NCBI GenBank assembly: GCA_964468725.1
Contig: CAYXVU010000283.1
Span: forward strand, 1-7,082
Length of the DNA: 7,082 nucleotides
Direction: 5' to 3'
Source: CAYXVU01 sp964468725
Lineage (GTDB): Bacteria; Acidobacteriota; Blastocatellia; UBA7656
Position 1 is the stretch's first letter. The number at the start of each line of letters is the position of its first letter. Below are positions 1 to 4,544 of this stretch, one piece after another. The position numbers were made by a program, and so were the translations under genes. The notes under the pieces were generated by a model. The model was not told the DNA's origin, ran no database searches, and saw nothing but the letters and a program-made list of their open reading frames with translations.

Positions 1-1035
1 ATTCCGCGCGAGCTATGGGAGTATTACGTCCCGAAAGACAATCCCATGAGCGCAGCCAAAGTCGAACTCGGTCGGGCGCTCTTCTTCGACCTTCGACTCT
101 CTGCCGATGGCACGGTCAGTTGCGCCACCTGTCATGATCCGCAACTCGCCTTTACGGATGGAAAAAAGGTTGCACAAGGCATCAAAGGGAGACAGGGGCA
201 GCGGAATTCCCCTTCCCTCTTTAATGCCATGTTTGCCGTCGGCCAGTTTTGGGATGGACGGGCAGAGACTCTCGAAGCGCAGGCCATCATGCCCCTACTG
301 GATGCAAATGAGATGGGCAATACCTCTTATGAAGAAGTCGTCAGGCGGCTGCGCGCGATTCCCGAATATGTCCAATCATTCCGCGATCAATTCAATTCAG
401 AAATTACCATTCAACTAGTAGCCAAAGCGCTGGCCCAATTTGAACGCACGCTGGTGAGCGCCGATTCGCCCTTTGACCGATTCAACACCGGGGAACGTGG
501 CGCGCTGAGTGAAGCTGCGATTCGAGGTCTCATCTTATTTCGTGGCAAAGCTCGTTGTAACGTTTGTCACAATATCAATCCGTCTTTCCCATTTTTAAGC
601 GATCAGGTTTATCGCAACACCGGCGTGGCAGCCAACCATCCGAATTTCAGTAAGCTATCAACTCGCGCCTTGTCTTTGACGCGCCCGGCGCCGCACATTG
701 CGAAAGAACTCGGTCAACAAGAGGGGGGAACGGAATTAGGGCGTTATTTGATTACCGGCAACGCGCTCGATCTCGGTGCATTTCGCACCCCTTCGTTGCG
801 GAACATCGCGTTGACGCCTCCTTATTTTCATGATGGCAGCGCAGCAACCTTGCGCGAGGTAATTGAATTCTATCTAAAAGGCGGCACCGATAACCCCATG
901 CGGGCATGGGAATTGATGCTAATTGACCTTAACGATGATGAGCAGACGGACTTGATTGAGTTTCTCAAATCCTTGACCAGCAACGATCTCAGCCCAACCT
1001 CGCAACAACGCCCAGCGCCCGCGCCTGTTAAGTAG
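1..1035 (+). CDS. Di-heme cytochrome c peroxidase / MauG-family protein (5' end missing)
   Basis: This is the C-terminal part of a periplasmic c-type di-heme peroxidase of the CcpA/MauG superfamily. Such proteins reduce hydrogen peroxide or carry out related oxidations using electrons from small cytochromes. The frame is open to the left edge: the 15 codons before the first ATG (position 46) encode a family-like lead-in (LWEYYVPKDNP), so the true start and signal peptide lie outside. Counting from that ATG, heme 1 is bound by SCATCH (Cys26, Cys29, His30) and heme 2 by CNVCH (Cys171, Cys174, His175). Family blocks LFFDLRLS, SPSLFNAMF, QFWDGRAETLEAQA, FRTPSLRNIALTPPYFHDGS and a C-terminal DLIEFLKSLT are all present, followed by a short Pro-rich tail. 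It ends at TAG 1033-1035 and converges on galU with 40 bases between. Whether it is a true peroxidase or a MauG-like oxidase with another substrate cannot be told from sequence. Confidence 0.93.
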   Translation: MPRELWEYYVPKDNPMSAAKVELGRALFFDLRLSADGTVSCATCHDPQLAFTDGKKVAQGIKGRQGQRNSPSLFNAMFAVGQFWDGRAETLEAQAIMPLLDANEMGNTSYEEVVRRLRAIPEYVQSFRDQFNSEITIQLVAKALAQFERTLVSADSPFDRFNTGERGALSEAAIRGLILFRGKARCNVCHNINPSFPFLSDQVYRNTGVAANHPNFSKLSTRALSLTRPAPHIAKELGQQEGGTELGRYLITGNALDLGAFRTPSLRNIALTPPYFHDGSAATLREVIEFYLKGGTDNPMRAWELMLIDLNDDEQTDLIEFLKSLTSNDLSPTSQQRPAPAPVK

Positions 1036-1075
1036 CGCAGTCGGCTATTCAATCCGGCAGCCCGCCTACCGCCCT

Positions 1076-1936
1076 TCACTGATCGAGGAGTTCACGAATA
1101 CGCGGCGCAAGGGCTGCGCGTAATTGATTATCGGAAAGCACGTACTCAAATAGCGTCTTCAAGTAATTCACCGGGTCGCCAATGGTCAGCCAACGACCAT
1201 CCGTGACCGGCTCCGCCATTACCCTGCCCCCTTGTTTGATGTAGTGGCGAACAGCATCCGTTAGCCAAAGTTCGTTCGATTTCCCCAATGGTATCTCACG
1301 TAAAATTCGAATGATTTCAGTAGACAACAGAAAGCGACCAAACATAGCCAGGTTCGATTGCGCCTCTTCGCGTGACGGTTTTTCAATGACATCGGATAAC
1401 TCCAAATCCGGATTGCCTTCCCTGACTTGCGCAATACCATAGCGCACGACATCTTCCCAGTCGACCTCTTGTGTGCCGACTAATAAAGCGCCCGTACGCT
1501 GATGCTTGGCAATCAATCGCTTTGAAAAGGGGGTCGAGGATTTGATGATGTCATCACCATAAGAATAGATAAAACCTTCTTCATCCGAGATATAGGATGC
1601 GGCAACGAGGAGTGGCGTGCCATTACCATATGGGCCGTCTTGAGCAACAAAAATGATTTCGACGCCTGCCAGTCTTTCGACAAACTCATCGAGCGCCGCA
1701 TACTTCCCTTTTTCTGGCAACTCGGTGAAGTCATATTGACGATGTAGCGGCTGGGCATTTGCCCCGGTGACAATGATGATGCGCTTCAATCCAGATTCAA
1801 CATACTCTTCGATGGTCAGGTGGAGAGCCGGTTTATTGATAATCGGCAGCAACTCTTTCGGATACGCCAACGAGACGGGCAGCATACGCGTGCCCGACCC
1901 GGCGGCGGCAATTACCCCAGTTTCTATCTTCATCAC
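1076..1936 (-). CDS. galU: UTP-glucose-1-phosphate uridylyltransferase, GalU-type
   Basis: The product makes UDP-glucose from UTP and glucose 1-phosphate in the cytoplasm, supplying sugar for cell-surface polysaccharides. It has 286 residues, near the usual 280-300. Visible features in order: nucleotide-binding loop AAAGSGTRMLP (residues 10-20), PKELLP with Lys27, IIIVTGANA (53-61), acidic YGDD (126-129), VIEKP (183-187) followed by SNLAMFGRF, and ELWLTDAV near the C-terminus. All are GalU landmarks. One loop departs from the Escherichia-type enzyme: GNGTPL (104-109) stands where GLGHAV is usual, so this is a divergent GalU branch and a related sugar nucleotidyltransferase is possible. The start is GTG 1936 or ATG 1933, directly adjacent. 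AAGGA lies 5 bases from the GTG and 8 from the ATG, so either fits. It stands alone on the minus strand, convergent with the peroxidase gene. Confidence 0.9.
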   Translation of the reverse strand: MMKIETGVIAAAGSGTRMLPVSLAYPKELLPIINKPALHLTIEEYVESGLKRIIIVTGANAQPLHRQYDFTELPEKGKYAALDEFVERLAGVEIIFVAQDGPYGNGTPLLVAASYISDEEGFIYSYGDDIIKSSTPFSKRLIAKHQRTGALLVGTQEVDWEDVVRYGIAQVREGNPDLELSDVIEKPSREEAQSNLAMFGRFLLSTEIIRILREIPLGKSNELWLTDAVRHYIKQGGRVMAEPVTDGRWLTIGDPVNYLKTLFEYVLSDNQLRAALAPRIRELLDQ

Positions 1937-1992
1937 CGCATTCCTTTCTCAAGAGACCGATCAGAGGATTCAGATGTTTGTTCTTTCGCCCC

Positions 1993-2033
1993 CTTCAAAA
2001 CGGCAGCCCTTCTGCCGATTTCCTCTTTTGAAG
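1993..2033 (-). promoter_or_regulatory. Nested stem-loop in the galU 5' leader
   Basis: Outer arms CTTCAAAA (1993-2000) and TTTTGAAG (2026-2033) are perfectly complementary over 8 bp. They enclose a perfect 6-bp hairpin, CGGCAG (2001-2006) with CTGCCG (2012-2017) around a 5-base loop, and an 8-base asymmetric bulge follows the inner stem. Read on the minus strand, the inner hairpin is followed directly by TTTT, like a short intrinsic terminator. In the alternative fold the same T-run pairs in the outer stem. It lies about 57 bases before the galU start. It could be an attenuator, an mRNA-stabilising 5' hairpin or a protein site; the structure is seen, the function is inferred. Confidence 0.45.
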
Positions 2034-2041
2034 TTAGCAGT

Positions 2042-2070
2042 TATATAAACCTTAGCGTAAGCCAGCGCAA
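2042..2070 (-). promoter_or_regulatory. Weak candidate sigma70-type promoter for galU
   Basis: On the minus strand TTGCGC (2070-2065) is followed, after exactly 17 bases, by TATATA (2047-2042). The -35 element matches the consensus at three of six positions and the -10 at four of six, so this rests mainly on spacing and location. Transcription would begin near 2035, which puts the nested stem-loop at the very 5' end of a roughly 100-base galU leader. Confidence 0.3.
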
Positions 2071-2222
2071 CTCTCTATCAGGAATTCCCTACCGACTTTC
2101 TAAGGAAATCTCTTATAGATGGCCAGACGCCCGCCGTTTATCCTGATACCAGTGAATTGCCCCTAGCCCCGGATGCCGGATAGGCTGCATTCCTCAGGTT
2201 GTCATCCGCTGGCTCACTCGCA

Positions 2223-2248
2223 CTGATTCGCAATCAGAATCAGGATTG
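2223..2248. repeat. Overlapping short inverted and direct repeats before the STAS remnant
   Basis: CTGATT (2223-2228) and AATCAG (2232-2237) form a perfect 6-bp hairpin with a 3-base loop. AATCAG is repeated immediately at 2238-2243. CAATC (2231-2235) and GATTG (2244-2248) form a second, mutually exclusive hairpin. The AGGA that would act as ribosome binding site (2242-2245) lies inside the second structure. This could be an operator or a translation-control element, or chance in a short stretch. Confidence 0.3.
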
Positions 2249-2254
2249 TCCTTA

Positions 2255-2485
2255 ATGGAGAGCTTCAACAGAGTGGTATTTGATCTCAATCAATTGCTTT
2301 TCGTAGATCGTCCCGAGTTAGAGTCGCTGCTCTCCTGCTTGCGTCAGGTGAACCCTTACAGTGGTGATTTGAAATTGAGAGGCATGACCAAACCGGTACA
2401 AACGCTCTCCGAGTTGGTACAGATGAACCGGGTCTTTGATACCTACAATAATAAAACCGAAGCGATGCTGGCGTTTCTACAGTAA
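2255..2485 (+). pseudogene. Truncated STAS-domain (anti-anti-sigma-like) remnant
   Basis: STAS proteins such as SpoIIAA bind anti-sigma kinases and are switched by phosphorylation of a serine in a D-S-S-G-like motif. This 76-residue product matches only the later part of the domain: RVVFDLNQLLFVD (6-18, the central strand before the phospho-site), LLSCLRQV, GDLKLRGMTKPVQTL (37-51) and NRVFDTYNNKTEAMLAF at the end. About 40 N-terminal residues (the first strands) are missing. The frame closes at a TGA (2153-2155) without upstream STAS coding, and no such segment appears in the other forward frames. The phospho-acceptor motif reads D18-R-P-E, with no Ser or Thr. ATG 2255 has AGGA 9 bases upstream; an in-frame TTG at 2246 would add three residues but has no room for a binding site. 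It is most likely a decayed gene, although a short expressed non-phosphorylatable STAS protein cannot be excluded. Confidence 0.6.
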
Positions 2486-2736
2486 CGCAAACATCGAGTT
2501 CGGGTTTGTCATGGAGAGCAAGAGCCTATGGAAAATTGGAAGCAATGGCTTCAGCTTTAGGAATCTTGATGTAGCTCGTTGGGGCGTCACCCATCGCGGG
2601 ATTACGGTTTTCACTCCCGGCTCTGCGGAAACTGCTCCTCTCGCATTTGGCACTCGTTTCGTGTTACATCAAGAAACCTTCCTATCAGGAGGTTCCCCTA
2701 TTACTCATCGCTGCGCAAATTCAGGTTTAAGACACG

Positions 2737-2763
2737 GAAACAAAGGAGCTGCCGAAACAAAGG
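2737..2763 (+). repeat. 10-base direct repeat GAAACAAAGG, 17-base period
   Basis: GAAACAAAGG occurs at 2737-2746 and again at 2754-2763, a centre-to-centre distance of 17 bases. Flanking bases differ, so only the 10-mer is shared. It lies 10 bases before the long inverted repeat. It might be a tandem protein site, but the spacing is not a whole number of helical turns. Confidence 0.35.
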
Positions 2764-2772
2764 GTTCATTCA

Positions 2773-2838
2773 ATGTGGAATTCGTCACATACCATCACTT
2801 TTTTCTTCATCCTCTTTGTCTGATGATGAATTCCATAT
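2773..2838 (+). repeat. 15-bp imperfect inverted repeat with pyrimidine-rich loop
   Basis: Bases 2773-2787 pair with 2824-2838 over 15 consecutive positions: 13 Watson-Crick pairs and two G-U pairs. The core is TGGAATTC (2776-2783) with GAATTCCA (2828-2835). The 36-base loop is rich in C and T and contains a run of six T. The G-U pairs occur if the plus strand is transcribed and become C-A mismatches on the other strand, which favours a plus-strand RNA structure. No tail of T follows the second arm, so it is not a standard intrinsic terminator. Confidence 0.45.
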
Positions 2839-2946
2839 GTAAAGACCTTGCGGTAACCAATCTCGGAACCTCCCTTGTTATGCAGCCGACAGCGCGCATA
2901 TCTCCTGCTGCAATCTAGGTGTGAGAGCGTCCAGGGTACGGCGGAG

Positions 2947-2967
2947 CCTGACGAGCGATGAGTCAGG
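2947..2967 (+). promoter_or_regulatory. Hairpin in the leader of the glycosyltransferase gene
   Basis: CCTGAC (2947-2952) and GTCAGG (2962-2967) form a perfect 6-bp stem around a 9-base loop, ending 11 bases before the GGAGGA ribosome binding site of the next gene. It could shape the translation-initiation region. It does not match a riboswitch class I know. Confidence 0.3.
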
Positions 2968-2978
2968 GAACAACAGAT

Positions 2979-2984
2979 GGAGGA
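2979..2984 (+). promoter_or_regulatory. Ribosome binding site GGAGGA
   Basis: A strong Shine-Dalgarno sequence GGAGG(A) stands 4 bases (from GGAGG) before ATG 2988. It fixes the glycosyltransferase start, although the spacing is shorter than the usual 5-9 bases. Confidence 0.7.
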
Positions 2985-2987
2985 TAG

Positions 2988-4140
2988 ATGAAAATCGGGA
3001 TTACGACTTTTGGCGGTGACGGGGTCAAATCCGATATCAGCCAGTACATTATCAATCTGCTGAAGGAGTTCTCTTTGATGAAAAGCGGTGACGAATACGA
3101 AGTGGTCACCTACGAAAACGAGAAAGCTACCTTTATCCCCGGAACGAATGGCATGCGACCGGTTTGCATCAATAGTCGGTTACGCAATCCGGTCATCAAC
3201 CTGNNNNNNNNNNGCGTGGCATCAGTTTGGTCTTTCATCCTTATGCCGGGGGCGAAATTACGATGTCCTCTTTTTACCGGCAGGCAATCGGAGGTTACCG
3301 ATTACGGCACCCTGTCCGACCGTTGGAACAGTTCATGAACTCTCTCCTCTCCTGAACGCCAATAAATCCGAGGCATCTCGAATATTTTATCTCACGAAAG
3401 TTTTACCCTTTCTCGTTCGTAAACTAGCGAAAGTCTTGACCATCAGCGATAGCATCAAGCGCGATATCATCGAGTATGCCAAGGTGCCGGAGGACAAGAT
3501 TGTCGTTACGCCATTAGCGGCAGATCACTCTCTGTTCTTTCCGCGCAGCCGGGCGTTTGCTTCCGCGCGCATTGTCAAAAAGTACCAGATTCGTGCTCCC
3601 TATATCCTGTATGCTTCGCGGATTGAGCATCCCTGTAAAAATCATCTGCGCTTGATCTCCGCATTTGAGATTTTGAAACGCGCGACAAAAATTCCTCACC
3701 AACTGGTGCTGGCGGGCGGCGATTGGCATCGAGCGGATGAAGTACACCGAAGAGCCGAACAATCGTCATTCTCCTCTGAAATCGTCTTCACAGGCTTGGT
3801 GCCGAATGCGGACCTACCGGACTTGTACTGCGGAGCGGAGATTTTCGTCTTCCCTTCTTTATACGAAAGCTTCGCTCTCAACCTGCTGGAAGCGCTGTCG
3901 TGTGGGGTTTCCGTAGCCTGTTCGAATACATCTTCAATGCCCGAAGTTGTCGGAAAAACAGGCATCTTATTCGACCCATACGATGAAAGCGCAATGGCAG
4001 AGGCCATGCAGCGGATTTTGACGGATGTGAACCTGCGCGAGCAATACGAGAAAGCGGGCTTGTTGCGCAGCCGGGAGTTTAGCTGGGCAAAGACTGCCCG
4101 CCGCACCCTCGCAGTGATTCGTGAAGTCACCGCATCGTAA
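2988..4140 (+). CDS. GT4-family (GT-B fold) glycosyltransferase, interrupted by an assembly gap
   Basis: The product transfers a sugar from a nucleotide-activated donor, most likely for surface polysaccharide or glycolipid synthesis; the donor and acceptor cannot be assigned. The N-terminal acceptor domain starts MKIGITTFGGDG with a helix SDISQYIINLLKEF, and after the gap has YDVLFLPAG and GTVHELSPLLN. The linker ISDSIKRDIIEYAKVPEDKI leads to VTPLAAD. The C-terminal donor domain has YILYASRIEHPCKNHLRLI, LVLAGG and the GT4 E-x7-E signature in YESFALNLLEAL (glutamates at 3865 and 3889), then MPEVVGKTGILFDPYDE. There are 72 codons before the N run and 308 after, a normal size of about 380. The two halves lie in different frames only because the N run is 10 long; a true gap divisible by three restores one frame. 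No partner gene is adjacent on the same strand: the kinase begins 404 bases later. Confidence 0.9.
3204..3213. other. Assembly gap (10 N) within the glycosyltransferase gene
   Basis: Codon 72 ends at 3203 and coding resumes in frame at 3214, so the real missing length must be a multiple of three. Ten N cannot be the true length and is a placeholder. The number of missing residues is unknown but likely small, since both flanks fit a standard N-terminal domain. Confidence 0.9.
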
Positions 4141-4544
4141 TGCTGCTTCCTCGACTGGTAAAGTGTTAAGCGAGCAGGAGGGTGAAGGATGGAACCGCTT
4201 AGGCCAGTATCATTGTGAAGGTCTGTGTGCCGCCAGGCTTTGAAACCCGCACTCCAGGTGTAGGCTCAAAGCTCATCGCTCTCAATCATCGCTATCTGAC
4301 CCGTTGGCTTCATTCCTACACCGCCACAAAAGAGTGCAGAAGCAACCAAATTGACAACAAATGAAAAGTTACAAATCGAGAGCCAGATTATTGGCACAAG
4401 CAGAAAGATAGAGGGTAATGAATCCTTCTCGCAGTACGCCACCCCGTCGCAAGCAACGGGGCATTTCGGGCATTCTCGTAATAATCTCTTGCACTTCAAA
4501 CAAGTTTTGCATATGTATGGAGAGCGGTAGCGAGGCAAGCATCT
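4141..4544. other. Intergenic region upstream of the sensor kinase
   Basis: These 404 bases contain no firmly supported gene. Near the left end, AGGAGG (4176-4181) sits 7 bases before ATG 4189, which opens a 9-codon frame ending at TGA 4216-4218 (peptide MEPLRPVSL). GCTTTGA (4237-4243) pairs with TCAAAGC (4266-4272) around a 22-base loop. CCCCGT (4442-4447) pairs with ACGGGG (4456-4461) around 8 bases; neither is followed by a T run. On the minus strand an open frame (4538-4266) begins with TTG, has seven cysteines in its first 36 residues, then a hydrophobic stretch, but lacks a ribosome binding site. A perfect TTGACA (4351-4356) has no acceptable -10 partner. Confidence 0.5.
4532..4535 (+). 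promoter_or_regulatory. Ribosome binding site GAGG of the sensor kinase
   Basis: GAGG lies 9 bases before ATG 4545. No ATG, GTG or TTG occurs in frame in the 14 codons immediately upstream, and the first recognisable domain begins about 16 residues after this ATG, so the start is well supported. Confidence 0.6.

Larger units (their letters stand above)
1937..2254. other. Intergenic region between galU and the STAS remnant
   Basis: These 318 bases separate two divergently transcribed coding regions, so any promoters for both must lie here. I translated the three forward frames over about 2100-2255 looking for the missing N-terminal half of the STAS domain and found none. The identifiable contents are a nested stem-loop (1993-2033), a weak minus-strand promoter candidate (2042-2070), an 8-base palindrome GGAATTCC (2081-2088), and overlapping short inverted repeats just before the STAS start (2223-2248). 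No tRNA or other RNA gene is apparent. Confidence 0.6.
2486..2987. other. About 500 bases without a convincing gene
   Basis: No reading frame here gives a recognisable or natural-looking protein. The longest forward frame from an ATG (2511-2918, 135 codons) has no Shine-Dalgarno sequence and no family-like blocks. Visible structures are a direct repeat (2737-2763), an interrupted hairpin (arms 2675-2683 and 2687-2694, one bulged T), a long inverted repeat (2773-2838) and a hairpin (2947-2967) before the glycosyltransferase gene. The stretch may carry its promoter and a long leader, or be decayed sequence continuing the STAS remnant. Confidence 0.5.

Noticed and set aside
1036..1075. A shared terminator between the convergent peroxidase and galU genes.
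   Set aside because: Only a 4-bp GGCT/AGCC pairing is visible and there is no T run on either strand.
2511..2918. A 135-codon forward open frame starting at ATG 2511.
   Set aside because: There is no Shine-Dalgarno sequence, no recognisable motif, and the residue make-up looks like translated non-coding DNA. Another forward frame over the same stretch is also open, so openness alone is not evidence.
2947..2972. CTGACGAG followed by GGGAAC, recalling the CUGANGA box of hammerhead ribozymes.
   Set aside because: No stem II can form between the two boxes, the second box is not GAAA, and there is no suitable cleavage site. The segment is a simple 6-bp hairpin.
3696..4130. A 144-codon minus-strand open frame inside the glycosyltransferase gene.
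   Set aside because: It lies wholly antisense to a strongly supported GT4 domain and shows no family features, so it is a shadow frame.
4351..4379. A perfect TTGACA as a -35 element for the kinase gene.
   Set aside because: With 16-18 base spacing the -10 positions read AAATCG, AATCGA or ATCGAG, which are poor; the better TACAAA is only 13 bases away.
4442..4461. GC-rich hairpin CCCCGT/ACGGGG as an intrinsic terminator for the glycosyltransferase gene.
   Set aside because: No T run follows on either strand and it is about 300 bases after the stop codon.
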